Positions 25,626 to 34,575 are shown, numbered from the stretch's first letter. The stretch: DNA of 64,000 nt from Hymenobacter metallilatus (GCF_003944705.1 NZ_RWIS01000012.1:124001-188000), one strand, 5' to 3'. Program-made: numbers and translations. The notes: a model not told the origin generated them from the letters alone.

Positions 25626-26030
25626 AGGAATGCGGCAAAGGCTAGCCTGGGTTGTTCCGTCGGTCAAGGCAGTACAAAGGCCGCCTCTGCTTCCCATAAA
25701 CTGGTAACAGAAGGCGGCCGGATGTTACAGTAATAACCAGTCGGCTAAGGGGGGGGCGGTGCAGCCCAACACAGAAGAATAGGTGGATGAATAACAAATG
25801 AAAGATATTTGGCTGCTGCGTTTCCTTGCCAACCAACCTCCACGCGCATCAGACTTTCTGTTGACTTATATTGTGTATTAATAAGATGATAGTCAATTAG
25901 ATGAGAGGGTGTTTATGGGATTTTGTATGGAAAGAAGAATAAGTTGGAATTGGCCCAAAAACCAGCCGCCATCCTGCGGAGCGGAGCCCGGGCAGAACGG
26001 CGGCTGGGAGGAGGCGGCGCAAATTGGCCG
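25626..26030. other. Intergenic region with hairpin and AT-rich tract
   Basis: There is no convincing gene. A hairpin with arms GGCCGCCT (25679-25686) and AGGCGGCC (25712-25719) lies in the 5' leader of the Lgt-like gene. The stretch 25790-25930 is clearly more AT-rich than its surroundings and probably holds the promoter, but I could not assign clear boxes. Confidence 0.5.
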
Positions 26031-27548
26031 TTAGGGCATTGCCGAAGTAGTGGTGGGAGCAGGGGCCGCATCGGGGAGGGAGCGGGGCTGGGAGGGCCCA
26101 GCTCCATACTGCACGATATTCTCAATCATGCCCTTGAAAATGATGAAGTGGAAGGGTACCAACGAGTACCAATACAGCCGCCCGGCCAGGCCGCGGGGCC
26201 GGAAGGCCGCCAGCTGCTCCAGGGTGTGCGAGCCGTCGTCGTGGGGCAGGATGCGGAACTGTAGCCAGGCCTCGCCGGGGAGTTTCATTTCGGCGTATAG
26301 GAGCAGGCGGCGGCCGGCGCGGTCGGCTACCAGCACCCGCCAGAAGTCGAGCGGGTCGCCGGCGCGCAGGTCGGTGGGGGAGCGGCGGCCCCGGCGCAGG
26401 CCCACGCCGCCCACCAGCTTATCCAGCAGCCCCCGGATACGCCAGAGCCAATCTACCTTGTACCAACCCCGCTCCCCCCCAATGCTCCACACGTTCTGGA
26501 GCACTTCCCGGGGTGGGCGGGTAAAGCGTAGCGTCTGCCGGTCAGTAAGCAGGCCGTACTGCGGAATCTGAATGTGGTCCATGTAGTTGCGCGGCATCAC
26601 CCCGCTACTCAGGGCATCACTCCAGCTGCTCACTACCTCGTTCTGCTCAATGCGCTGGAAGGCCAGCTCCACGGCCGCCCGGTAGCGCATGCAGGTGTGG
26701 GGCACGGCTTTATCAATACTGCGGCCGGGGTCGGCCACGGTATCATTGCGCAGGCTCTCTACCAGGCTCTGGGCCAGGGAAAACGTGGTGCTGGTAACCA
26801 GGTACAGCCACCACGACGACAGCCGGGGCGTGAGTACCGGCACCGTAATAATGTAGCGCTTGAGGCCTCGCGCGGCGGCCAGCTCCAGCAGCATTTCCCG
26901 GTACGTCAGCACATCGGGCCCACCAATATCAAACGACTGTCCCAGGCAGGCCGGGTTGTCGAGCACGGTGGTGAGGTAGTGCATCACGTCGCGGATGCCA
27001 ATGGGCTGGCAGCGGGAGTTTAGCCAGCGCGGGGTGACCATCACGGGGAGCTTCTCCACCAAATCCCGGATAATCTCAAACGAGGCCGAGCCCGAGCCGA
27101 TGATAATGCTGGCGCGCAGCACCGTGAGTTGGGCGGTAGTGGCCTTGCGCAGCGTTTTCTCCACGGCCTTACGGGAGCGAAGATGCACGCTCAGGGCCCG
27201 GTCGTTGGCAATGCCGGAAAGGTAGATGACCTGCCGGCAGCGGCTGCGGTTCAGGTACTGGGTGAAGTGCCGGGCCGACTCCTGCTCCAGCCGGAAAAAG
27301 TCGGTGTCGTGTCCGCTCATGGAGTGCACCAGGTAGTAGGCTGCGTCAATATCCAGGGGCAGGTTGGAGAGCGAGTCGGGCTTGAGCAGGTCGGCCTCGG
27401 CCACTACAATCCGGTTGCGCAGGCCCGGTGGCAGCTCAAAGCGGCGGGCGTCGCGCACAAGGCAGGTTACCTGATGGCCGGCCTCTACCAGCAAAGGCAG
27501 CAGGCGTTGCCCAATATACCCATTGGCCCCGGTGAGCAGAATATTCAT
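26031..27548 (-). CDS. SDR-type NAD(P)-binding protein with DUF2867 domain
   Basis: In this 505-residue protein residues 1-300 form an atypical extended SDR: nucleotide-binding MNILLTGANGYIGQRLLPLL, then AAYYLVHSMSGHDTDF, QVIYLSGIANDRALSVHLRSRKAVEKTL and FDIGGPDVLTYREML. Residues ~330-490 match the DUF2867 domain that usually follows (GERGWYKVDWLWRIRGLLDKLVGGVGLRRGRR, GDPLDFWRVLVAD, MKLPGEAWLQFRI). The C-terminal 20 residues are Pro/Ala-rich. The reaction is unknown; relatives act on NAD(P)-dependent, possibly quinone-like substrates. It looks monocistronic. Confidence 0.85.
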   Translation of the reverse strand: MNILLTGANGYIGQRLLPLLVEAGHQVTCLVRDARRFELPPGLRNRIVVAEADLLKPDSLSNLPLDIDAAYYLVHSMSGHDTDFFRLEQESARHFTQYLNRSRCRQVIYLSGIANDRALSVHLRSRKAVEKTLRKATTAQLTVLRASIIIGSGSASFEIIRDLVEKLPVMVTPRWLNSRCQPIGIRDVMHYLTTVLDNPACLGQSFDIGGPDVLTYREMLLELAAARGLKRYIITVPVLTPRLSSWWLYLVTSTTFSLAQSLVESLRNDTVADPGRSIDKAVPHTCMRYRAAVELAFQRIEQNEVVSSWSDALSSGVMPRNYMDHIQIPQYGLLTDRQTLRFTRPPREVLQNVWSIGGERGWYKVDWLWRIRGLLDKLVGGVGLRRGRRSPTDLRAGDPLDFWRVLVADRAGRRLLLYAEMKLPGEAWLQFRILPHDDGSHTLEQLAAFRPRGLAGRLYWYSLVPFHFIIFKGMIENIVQYGAGPSQPRSLPDAAPAPTTTSAMP

Positions 27549-27654
27549 GGTAGCAGCGTTGAGAGGGTGTACCAGTGTTAACTGCTTTGCGGAAGGGAAG
27601 TTGCCGGGTGGTGCTTAAGCTGCGACATACACCAGCCCGTCAGGCTTAGCAAAG

Positions 27655-27803
27655 CCGGAGGCGTAGTCGAAGCATCTCGCGTGCTGATGGTGCTTCACTG
27701 CCTGGCCAAGGGTTAAACCCTGGGCCATGGAGTGGTCGTCGTTACAATATCATTCATACAGCAGAGGCAGATATGCTTCGGTTACGCTCAGCATGACGTT
27801 CCC
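27655..27803. repeat. Decayed inverted repeat with nested GGTTAAACC palindrome
   Basis: Left TAGTCGAAGCATCTCGCGTG and right ATGCTTCGGTTACGCTCAGC are degenerate arms of the dispersed family. Between them, 27704-27726 reads GGCCAAGGG-TTAA-ACCCTGGGCC, a near-perfect palindrome that recurs at 38603-38626. No gene is seen in 27549-27834. Confidence 0.65.
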
Positions 27804-27834
27804 TGTACCGGGGCTTTCGGCGCTGCTAACCAGC

Positions 27835-28434
27835 CTACCGTTTCGGGCGTTTGCGGCGCACCCGGGCCAGACGTTCCCGCTCGGCCTTGCGCTCAGCCCG
27901 CATCAGCAGGCGTTCCTCCATGCGGCCCATCAGCTGACGGCGCACGAAGTGAGCCAAGTCGGCAAGGGATACCAGGCGGGTAGTGCGCAGGAAACTCAGA
28001 ATGTCGCGGCGGCGCAGAGTGCTCACGCCGGGCAGGCCCCGGGCCAGCAGGTACTGCTTGATTTCCTCTACCCGCAGCAGGCCGGCCACAGCGGGCCGCT
28101 CCACCGTGGCATTGTAGAGGGCTGGCCGGTGCAGCGTGAGGCCGGTCTCGGAGGCCACCAGCACGCCCACCCACTCGGGTAGCAGTGGCAGCAGCTTGGG
28201 CAGGTGCTTCTCCGTCACCACAAAAGTTACGAAGTCGTAGGCGCGGCCGTAGCAGGGCAGCTGCCGGGTCACCCGCTGCAACGTGTCCTGGTCGCCCTTG
28301 AGCTCGTAGCCGTGCATGAACTGCTCCGTAATATGCACCACATCGGCGCGGGTGGTGCCGGTGGGCAGCTCGTCCACGTACACGCCGCCCAGCAGCAGCG
28401 GATACAGCAGGGCGCGGATGTCGGGGTCGTTCAT
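27835..28434 (-). CDS. sce7726-like protein with PD-(D/E)xK nuclease-like motif
   Basis: The 199-residue protein is similar in pattern to the sce7726 family (DIRALLYPLLL, DELPTGTTRADVVHI, HGYELKGDQDTLQRV, YDFVTFVV, PEWVGVLVA). Glu22, Asp31, Glu44 and Lys46 are spaced like the E/D-x-E-x-K core of restriction-endonuclease-fold enzymes. This suggests nuclease ancestry, but activity is not shown. The C-terminus is very basic (RMEERLLMRAERKAERERLARVRRKRPKR). The start is ATG 28434. No partner gene of a defence or restriction system is adjacent. Confidence 0.65.
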   Translation of the reverse strand: MNDPDIRALLYPLLLGGVYVDELPTGTTRADVVHITEQFMHGYELKGDQDTLQRVTRQLPCYGRAYDFVTFVVTEKHLPKLLPLLPEWVGVLVASETGLTLHRPALYNATVERPAVAGLLRVEEIKQYLLARGLPGVSTLRRRDILSFLRTTRLVSLADLAHFVRRQLMGRMEERLLMRAERKAERERLARVRRKRPKR

Positions 28435-28592
28435 GGAGGGTAGAGGAAGCCCCGGCAAAGTTCGGTAGAACCCGGGGAATAACACCCTCGGTTTAGGGCG
28501 TGCGAACAGTTAACACAATGCACTATCAGAGAACACCCTTTCGAGCAAAGCCGAGGAAGGACGTTTTTTATGTGACTGTCCGCGCAGCCTAG

Positions 28593-28600
28593 TACATTCG
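28593..28600 (+). promoter_or_regulatory. Possible -7 box directly before a small gene
   Basis: TACATTCG, one base off TAnnTTTG, lies 3 bases before the ATG at 28604. If used, the transcript would be nearly leaderless. No clear -33 TTG was found. Confidence 0.3.
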
Positions 28601-28603
28601 AAC

Positions 28604-28810
28604 ATGAGCACCAAAATCGGCCGTTACCAGCTGAACCCAATTTTCTACGCCGGCCTCGTGTGGGTGGGAGTCGGATTATTCGGTAAGCACCAGACTACCT
28701 TTCTCATCCTCGGGCTGTTGTTTATGGTGATAGGCCTGAAGCGGATAGACCCTCCCTTACCGGAGGCAAAGCCATCCGATGACCCTGAGGGCGCCGCCGA
28801 AACGGACTAG
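28604..28810 (+). CDS. Small two-helix membrane protein of unknown function
   Basis: The 68-residue protein has two predicted membrane helices (PIFYAGLVWVGVGLFG and TTFLILGLLFMVIGL) separated by a short KHQT turn. An acidic, Pro-rich cytoplasmic-type tail follows (PPLPEAKPSDDPEGAAETD). The composition is that of a real small membrane protein. It precedes the ArnT-like gene by 57 bases on the same strand and may be co-transcribed. No family recognised. Confidence 0.65.
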   Translation: MSTKIGRYQLNPIFYAGLVWVGVGLFGKHQTTFLILGLLFMVIGLKRIDPPLPEAKPSDDPEGAAETD

Positions 28811-28867
28811 CGGGGCTTTGTGGCTACCTTCGCGGCGGTTTTCTCTCTGCCGCTGATTTTTGCTCCT

Positions 28868-30520
28868 ATGCCCTTCCCGATGACGTCGCGCCGCTGGCTC
28901 TGGATTTTTGTACTGGTGCTGGGCGCCGCGTTTCTGTGGCAGCTGGGCAGCTGGGGGCCGCTGGAAAGCAGCGAGGCCCGCTACTCGGAAATCGGGCGGG
29001 AGATGCTCACGGGTCAGGACTGGCTGCACCCGCAGCTGCTAGGCATCTACCACTTTCACAAGCCTCCGCTTACGTACTGGCTCACGGCGGCCGGCTTAGG
29101 CCTGTTTGGCCAGAACATGCTGGGCGTGCGCCTGCTGCCGGTGCTGGCCGTGCTGCTGCAGGTGGTGCTGGTGTACGGCCTGGGGCTGCTGCTGTTCCGC
29201 CAGGATCGGGCCCGGGCGTTGGCGGCGGCTGTCATCTACGGCACCTTGCCTGTGGTGCTCATCTCCGCCCTCAACGTAACTACCGATGCCTACCTGGCCA
29301 CGCTGGAGCTGGCGGCGGCTTACGGCATTCTGCGCTATTACCACCAGGGCGGGGCGCGGTGGCTGTACCTGTTCTGGCTGGGGCTGGGGCTGGCCTTCCT
29401 TACTAAAGGCCCGGTAGGCTTTATTCTGCCCCTGATGGTGGTAATGGGGCACTACTTCCGGCAGGGACAGGCCCGGCGGCCGTTCACGATGCACCACGCC
29501 CTGGGGTTCGGGCTATTTGTACTGGTGGGCCTGAGCTGGTACCTGTATCTGATGGTCGAGAATCCGGCTTTTGTGCGCTATTTTCTGGTGGAGCACACCG
29601 TGGAGCGGTTTGCCAACGCGGCCACTTTCAACCGCAGCAAGCCGTGGTGGTTTTACCTGGTGCTGGCCCCCGCTACCAGCCTGCCCTGGGCGGTAGCCCT
29701 GGTGGCGCGGGCCGTGCGCACACCCTGGAGCACGGTGCCCCGGCAGTGGCGCAATGTGCTCATTTTCTGGGTGCTGCTGCCGCTGATGTTCTTCTCCCTG
29801 TCCAAATCCAAGCTGCTGCTCTACGTGTTGCCCATCTTCCCGGGCGTGGTGCTACTCACGGTATATTACCTGGGCCGCTGCACCGAAGCGGTGCTGCTGC
29901 GCTGGTACGTAGGCATTGTGGCGTTCTTCGGGTTGCTGCTGGGGCTGCTGTGCCTGCTGCCCATTCTGAGCACGGTGCTGCCGCTGAACCTGGAGGTGCA
30001 GCCGCTTGCGGCCGCATGGCCGGCGGCGGGCGTGGTGGCGCTGGTGCTTACGCTCACGCTCTGGAACCAAGTACGTATTGCGCCCCGCATATTGGTAGCA
30101 ACCACCCTGTTCACCGGGTTTCTGCTACTGGCAGCCAAGCCCATTATGCAGCAGAATGAGCTACTCTTTAATGGGAGCCGGCCACTGGCCGGATTTATCC
30201 GGAAACAGGGGCTTACCAATCGTCCGCTTCTGGTGTACAACGAGTTACTGCCCTCTCTCGCCTTCGAGCTGGGCCAGATTCCGGTTTCTCTGTTCGATGG
30301 CAATGCCAGCCTCCAGCGCGAAACCCAGTTCCAGACCAACGACGCCTGGCGGCGGCAGCTGCTCAACCTCCAGGACCCACAGCAGGAGCCGGCCCTGGGC
30401 GCCTTACTACTCCAGCGGCCGGTGTTGCTTACTAAAGGCGAGCTGCGCCCCGAGCGCCAGTGGATGCTGCGCTACTTCACTCACTCCCAACAGCTGGGCA
30501 AGTGGACGGTGCGCTGGTAG
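28868..30520 (+). CDS. ArnT/PMT-type membrane glycosyltransferase (GT83-like)
   Basis: The 550-residue polytopic protein transfers a sugar from a polyprenyl-phosphate donor to lipid A or another acceptor at the periplasmic face. The first loop carries the family hallmark ESSEARYSEIGREMLTGQDWLHPQL with the acidic motif, then FHKPPLTYWLTAAGLGLFG. About 12 helices follow, with LTKGPVGFILPL and a C-terminal soluble part. I chose ATG 28868 (MPFPMTSRRW); 28880 is also possible, and the ORF start at 28820 is a GTG in a non-coding leader. A strong terminator follows 90 bases after the stop. The acceptor cannot be told from the sequence. Confidence 0.85.
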   Translation: MPFPMTSRRWLWIFVLVLGAAFLWQLGSWGPLESSEARYSEIGREMLTGQDWLHPQLLGIYHFHKPPLTYWLTAAGLGLFGQNMLGVRLLPVLAVLLQVVLVYGLGLLLFRQDRARALAAAVIYGTLPVVLISALNVTTDAYLATLELAAAYGILRYYHQGGARWLYLFWLGLGLAFLTKGPVGFILPLMVVMGHYFRQGQARRPFTMHHALGFGLFVLVGLSWYLYLMVENPAFVRYFLVEHTVERFANAATFNRSKPWWFYLVLAPATSLPWAVALVARAVRTPWSTVPRQWRNVLIFWVLLPLMFFSLSKSKLLLYVLPIFPGVVLLTVYYLGRCTEAVLLRWYVGIVAFFGLLLGLLCLLPILSTVLPLNLEVQPLAAAWPAAGVVALVLTLTLWNQVRIAPRILVATTLFTGFLLLAAKPIMQQNELLFNGSRPLAGFIRKQGLTNRPLLVYNELLPSLAFELGQIPVSLFDGNASLQRETQFQTNDAWRRQLLNLQDPQQEPALGALLLQRPVLLTKGELRPERQWMLRYFTHSQQLGKWTVRW

Positions 30521-30610
30521 TGTGCGTAACGTGCTGACTGGGTGTGGTTTTTATTCCGGCAAACCTCATGATGTAGTGGGTAGAAACCCATGCCGGTTGC
30601 TGCCAAATAG

Positions 30611-30640
30611 AAAAGCCGCTGCCAAAGGCAGCGGCTTTTT
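30611..30640 (+). terminator. Rho-independent terminator after the ArnT-like gene
   Basis: Stem AAAAGCCGCTGCC (30611-30623), loop AAA, and GGCAGCGGCTTTTT (30627-30640), with a T-tract. The A-tract on the other side would also serve the minus strand. The rest of 30521-30873 shows no gene. Confidence 0.88.
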
Positions 30641-30873
30641 CTCAACGGGGTTGCGGCGAGCAATTTTTATATCCACCCTATTCCTGCGTCAGCCGCAACG
30701 CTTCACTGCGAGAAGTGTTCCTTTCCAATGCACTTCTCCAGCGCCGTGTGTTATTGCATCAAAGATAGAATAGCCACTGGCCAGGATGTTGAAACTTTGG
30801 ATCAACCCCGACTTCTGCCAAGCCAATAGCTAATCTCAGGCGGTGAAGCCCGGTTAATAGCGCCGCCAGCGCA

Positions 30874-32016
30874 CTACCGGTACACGGCTTCGGCCTTTTC
30901 ACGGAGGTTATAACCCGAGGCCATAACCTCGCCGTAGGCCCCCGCCGAACGGAGGGCTACCAGGTCGCCGCGTCGGGTTTCGGGTAGTAGTACACCCTTG
31001 GCAAACGTATCCGACGATTCGCAGATGGGGCCTACCACGTCGTAGGGTAGTAGTTTGCCCTGACTGCTTAGGTTCTGGATGTGGTGGTGGCTACCGTATA
31101 GGGCCGGCCGGATCAGTTCCGTCATGCCCGCATCCAGAATGGCGAAGCGGACCTGCTGGCTCTCTTTCACGTATAATACCCGGCTCACCAGCGTGCCGCA
31201 CTGCGCCACTACGGCCCGGCCCAGCTCTACGTGTACCTGCTGGCCCGGCCGCCGGTGCAGATGCTGCTCAAACGTGCCAAAATAGGCCGCAAAATCCGGA
31301 ACTGGGTGCTCATCGGGCGCGTGGTAGTCGATACCCAGACCACCACCCACGTTGAGGTGAGGCAGTCGGTGGCCCCGACCTTCCAGCCAGATCTGGAGCT
31401 CATTGAGTTTACGGCTGAGCTCAGCAAACACCGTCAGGTTAGTAATCTGGGAGCCAATGTGAGCGTGCAGGCCAATCAGCTCCACGTGGGCCAGACTATC
31501 GAGGCTGTCGATAACGCCCGCCAAATCCTGCAGGCTGATGCCGAACTTGTTGGCTTCCAGGCCGGTGGTGATGTAAGCGTGGGTGTGGGCATCCACGTTG
31601 GGATTGATGCGCAAGGCCACCCGGGCCGTGCGACCTTGGGCGGCGGCCAGTTCGTTGAGCACCCGTAGCTCCGGTACCGACTCGGCATTGAAGCAGAAAA
31701 TATCGGCCGCCAGGGCGCGGTTAATTTCCGCATCCGACTTACCCACACCGGCAAACACCACATGGTCGGGGGCGAAACCGGCTTCTAGGGCCCGCTGCAC
31801 CTCGCCGCCGCTCACGCAGTCGGCACCCAGCCCCGCCTGCCGGATGCGCTGCAGTATGGGCAGGTTGGAGTTGGCCTTAAGGGCGTAGTGCACCTGAAAA
31901 TTGCCGGGCCGGGCCGCCGCTGTTAGGGCTGCCAGGGTATGGTCCAGTAGCAGCAGGTCGTAGTAGTAGAATGGTGTGGGCTGCTGGGCAAGCTCCGGCG
32001 GAAGTTGAAAAGGCAT
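30874..32016 (-). CDS. lysA: Diaminopimelate decarboxylase
   Basis: This 380-residue fold-type III PLP enzyme decarboxylates meso-diaminopimelate to L-lysine. PLP Lys47 sits in VHYALKANSN. HAHIGSQITN, LNVGGGLGIDYH and the phosphate-binding and dimer-interface Cys in PICESSDTFAKG are all present. AGAYGEVMASGYNLR closes the active site. It lies 81 bases downstream of lysC on the same strand, so the two lysine genes are probably one operon. The gap holds a half-copy of the dispersed repeat (CTTCGACTACGGCTCCGCATGACA). Confidence 0.93.
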   Translation of the reverse strand: MPFQLPPELAQQPTPFYYYDLLLLDHTLAALTAAARPGNFQVHYALKANSNLPILQRIRQAGLGADCVSGGEVQRALEAGFAPDHVVFAGVGKSDAEINRALAADIFCFNAESVPELRVLNELAAAQGRTARVALRINPNVDAHTHAYITTGLEANKFGISLQDLAGVIDSLDSLAHVELIGLHAHIGSQITNLTVFAELSRKLNELQIWLEGRGHRLPHLNVGGGLGIDYHAPDEHPVPDFAAYFGTFEQHLHRRPGQQVHVELGRAVVAQCGTLVSRVLYVKESQQVRFAILDAGMTELIRPALYGSHHHIQNLSSQGKLLPYDVVGPICESSDTFAKGVLLPETRRGDLVALRSAGAYGEVMASGYNLREKAEAVYR

Positions 32017-32097
32017 GAAATGGTTAGCTGAGAGTCTGAGGGACTGGGTAATATACTCGTCGTGCTTCGACTACGGCTCCGCATGACATTCTACTTT

Positions 32098-33432
32098 TTA
32101 TCGTAACCGCAGCTGAAACAGCCCGGCATTTAGCGCCTGCAAGGCCCGGGTTTTATCAGTGGTGCTTACCAGAATACTGATGTTGTTGGGCGAGCCTCCG
32201 TAGCTGATCATGCGTACCGGAATATCCTTGAGGGCCGCGAAGGCCCGGTGGGCTGCTCCATGTGAATCATGCTCCAGGTTACCGACCAAACAGATAATGC
32301 TCTGATTCTCATCCACTGCCACCGAGCCAAATCGGCCTAGTTCCTCCAGAATCTGGGGCAGGCGGGTGGCATCGTCAATGGTCAGCGACACGGCCACCTC
32401 CGAGGTAGTAATCATATCGATGGACGTGCGGTACCGCTCGAAAATCTCAAACAGGCTGCGCAGGAAGCCGTGGGCCAGCAGCATCCGGCTCGACTTCACG
32501 TTGATGGCCGTAATGCCATCCTTAGCGGCCACGGCTTTGATGGCTTCGGCCCCGGTACGGGTCGAAATCAGCGTGCCAGGCGCCTCGGGCTGCATGGTGT
32601 TGAGCAGGCGCACCGGGATTCCGTGCTTGGCCGCCGGCAGAATGGAGCTGGGATGCAGAATCTTCGCCCCGAAATACGCCAACTCAGCTGCCTCGTCAAA
32701 CGACAACTCCCGGATGGGGTAGGTGCCCTGTACCACCCGCGGGTCGTTGTTGTGCAGCCCATCAATATCAGTCCAGATCTGAATTTCCTCGGCCCGGACG
32801 GCCGCCCCAATCAGGGAAGCGGAGTAGTCGGAGCCGCCGCGCTTGAGGTTGTCGATGGAGCCCTGAGCGCTGCGGCAAATGTAACCCTGCGTAATAAACA
32901 GCTGCTGCTGGGCGTAAGGGGCCAGAGTACTGGCCAAGTGCTCCTGAATGTAGGCCGCATCGGGCTCCTCATCCACATCTAGGCGCATAAAGTCAAGTGC
33001 GGGCAGCAAAACGGCCGGACGGCCGAGCACCTGCGTTACGTAGCGGTGCACCAGCAGAGTACTCAGCAATTCACCCTGAGCCAGAATGACCCGTTCCCCA
33101 TCGCCGGAAAGCGGGGCCTGCGTGAGGTCCAGCAAGGTCTGGAAGTTCTGGTTGAGGTCCTGAATGGCCTGTTCCGCCACGGCGGCCTCGGGCAGCAGCT
33201 CGCGGGCCACCTCATGGTAGCGCTGGCGCAATGCCTCGATGCGGGTGGAAGCGGTGGTGGCATCACCGCCGTAAAGCAGCTGCCCGATTTCGACCAGGGC
33301 GTTGGTGGTGCCGCTCATGGCCGATAACACTACAATGCGCCGCTGCAAGTGGGGGGCGTGAATGAGCTCGGCTACTTCGCGCATACGCTGCGCCGACCCG
33401 ACGGACGTACCGCCAAACTTGAGAACTTTCAT
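32098..33432 (-). CDS. lysC: Aspartate kinase (monofunctional)
   Basis: The 444-residue enzyme phosphorylates aspartate, the first step toward lysine, diaminopimelate, threonine and methionine. The N-terminal MKVLKFGGTSVGSAQRM is the kinase phosphate-binding motif; RGGSDYSASLIGAAVRAEEIQIWTDIDG follows. Two ACT regulatory domains fill roughly residues 300-440 (AINVKSSRMLLAHGFLRSLFEIFER, ICLVGNLEHDSHG), so feedback inhibition by lysine or threonine is expected. There is no homoserine dehydrogenase fusion. It is followed by lysA. Confidence 0.93.
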   Translation of the reverse strand: MKVLKFGGTSVGSAQRMREVAELIHAPHLQRRIVVLSAMSGTTNALVEIGQLLYGGDATTASTRIEALRQRYHEVARELLPEAAVAEQAIQDLNQNFQTLLDLTQAPLSGDGERVILAQGELLSTLLVHRYVTQVLGRPAVLLPALDFMRLDVDEEPDAAYIQEHLASTLAPYAQQQLFITQGYICRSAQGSIDNLKRGGSDYSASLIGAAVRAEEIQIWTDIDGLHNNDPRVVQGTYPIRELSFDEAAELAYFGAKILHPSSILPAAKHGIPVRLLNTMQPEAPGTLISTRTGAEAIKAVAAKDGITAINVKSSRMLLAHGFLRSLFEIFERYRTSIDMITTSEVAVSLTIDDATRLPQILEELGRFGSVAVDENQSIICLVGNLEHDSHGAAHRAFAALKDIPVRMISYGGSPNNISILVSTTDKTRALQALNAGLFQLRLR

Positions 33433-33502
33433 AGTGCAGGAAACCGAATCGGAGAGTCGGGAAATGCGCCCGCCAGGTTGCGGGCAAAGTGAAACATCAG
33501 GT

Positions 33503-33542
33503 CAAAAAAAGAAGCGCCGACCCTGGGGAGGACCGACGCTTG
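33503..33542 (-). terminator. Rho-independent terminator on the minus strand
   Basis: Read on the minus strand, AAGCGTCGGTCC pairs (with G-U pairs) with GGGTCGGCGCTT and is followed by a run of eight T. It ends transcription upstream of lysC, just after the small ORF 33582-33728. Confidence 0.7.
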
Positions 33543-33581
33543 GAAGTTCAGTGGTTGGGGTACGACGAACGGTTGCGACGG

Positions 33582-33728
33582 TCAGGTCGGGTTGCGTTTC
33601 TTCGATTTCTTCATCAGCTGCAGGCCCACGGGCAGGCCGGCGCACTTGCCGTTCTTGAGCGCTAGGCACACCGCACCAGCGAAAGCCGGTGAGGCAGCGG
33701 AAGCACAGCAAACAACAGAAATGGGCAT
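33582..33728 (-). CDS. Small Cys/Ala-rich protein with basic tail, hypothetical
   Basis: The 48-residue ORF (starting MPISVVCCASAASPAFAG, ending KKSKKRNPT) has a hydrophobic, small-residue N-terminus and a lysine/arginine-rich C-terminus, like a small exported or membrane-tethered peptide. Support comes from position: a good minus-strand terminator lies 40 bases after its stop, and no other gene explains it except the secreted protein gene at 33932-34447. The opposite-strand frame (33592-33828) is the competing reading and lacks such context. Function unknown. Confidence 0.4.
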   Translation of the reverse strand: MPISVVCCASAASPAFAGAVCLALKNGKCAGLPVGLQLMKKSKKRNPT

Positions 33729-33853
33729 GACGAAAGGTGGCAAAGACAAGAGCGGACGTAAGGCCCCGCGCCGTTTTGCGGCTGCAAGTACGGCTGCGGG
33801 GGCGGTATTTTCCAAATCAGTTCCTTAAAAAGTAGTTGTACTGCCGGCAGAGC

Positions 33854-33931
33854 GGTAGCGCGAAGCCTTCTTCGCGTTTCGCCGTGGGGTAGTGCTCGGT
33901 TCGATGAGACGCAAGGCAAGGCTTCGCACTA
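33854..33931. repeat. Imperfect inverted repeat, GCGAAGCCTT type
   Basis: TAGCGCGAAGCCTT on the left is mirrored by AAGGCTTCGCACTA on the right, with internal mismatches. It lies directly after the stop of the minus-strand gene 33932-34447 and is related to the repeat at 18872-18953. Confidence 0.6.
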
Positions 33932-34447
33932 CTACCCCGCTAACTGCTTTTTCACCCAGGCTGGTAGAGTGCCAGCCGCCTCCAGTTTTTTCAGCTCATC
34001 CAACTGCTTGTTTCGGCGGAAGCCCCCGGCCTGGTAGGCGCGCAGCATCGTCCGGATGCCCTCGGTGTTGAGCTGTACAGCATCTTTAGTTTCAGGATGC
34101 TGCAGCTGGTAGCGCGCCCACCCACCCATAAAGAGCATGAGCAGCTCCGAATCCTGGCCGGCTAAGTCGGCCACGTACTTCTGCAGCTGCACCGACACCG
34201 AGGAACTGCCGCTGATCCATTGAAACAGAAACTGGTCGGTTTCCTTACGCAGTGCGGGCTCTTGGTTCAGGGGCGTTTTTTCCAGCCAGTTTACTGCTGC
34301 AATAACCTGGGGCTCATATTCGGCATAGTCGTCGGCGGTTTGGAAAGAATATCCGGTAGGCACCTTGTAGCTGGTCTGGGCCCGGGCCGCCGAAGCTGTC
34401 AGCAGCAACGACAGCAGAATAGAGGCTAATAGTCGAAGTTTGTTCAT
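33932..34447 (-). CDS. Secreted protein of unknown function
   Basis: The 171-residue product starts with a signal peptide (MNKLRLLASILLSLLLTASAARAQ). The mature part is helical (DYAEYEPQVIAAVNWLEKTPLNQEP, LQKYVADLAGQDSELLMLFMGGWARYQLQHPE, GIRTMLRAYQAGGFRRNKQLDELKKLEAAG). The C-terminal KKLEAAGTLPAWVKKQL looks like a capping helix seen in other Bacteroidota secreted proteins. It probably acts in the periplasm. I chose ATG 34447; the longer ATG at 34486 would add residues before the signal. No family recognised. Confidence 0.7.
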   Translation of the reverse strand: MNKLRLLASILLSLLLTASAARAQTSYKVPTGYSFQTADDYAEYEPQVIAAVNWLEKTPLNQEPALRKETDQFLFQWISGSSSVSVQLQKYVADLAGQDSELLMLFMGGWARYQLQHPETKDAVQLNTEGIRTMLRAYQAGGFRRNKQLDELKKLEAAGTLPAWVKKQLAG

Positions 34448-34530
34448 GAGAATCAGTAGGATAGAGTAGGTGAAAATGCAGACCAAACTACCAAAAATTC
34501 GGGCTGCTTGTTAACGCGGAGCTGCATAAA

Positions 34531-34575
34531 ACAAAACAAAAAACCACCGGTCGGGCCCTGGGGGCAGACCGGTGG
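34531..34575 (-). terminator. Rho-independent terminator of the slipin gene
   Basis: On the minus strand, CCACCGGTC and GACCGGTGG (34567-34575 and 34544-34552) form a perfect 9-bp stem followed by TTTTTTGTTTTG. It lies about 33 bases after the slipin stop. Confidence 0.88.

Noticed and set aside
27835..28434. Hidden phage-defence system around the sce7726-like gene
   Set aside because: Neighbours are an SDR enzyme and a glycosyltransferase; there is no helicase, methylase or toxin gene nearby.
33592..33828. Plus-strand 78-residue ORF
   Set aside because: No promoter, terminator or protein-like pattern; the overlapping minus-strand ORF has a terminator behind it.
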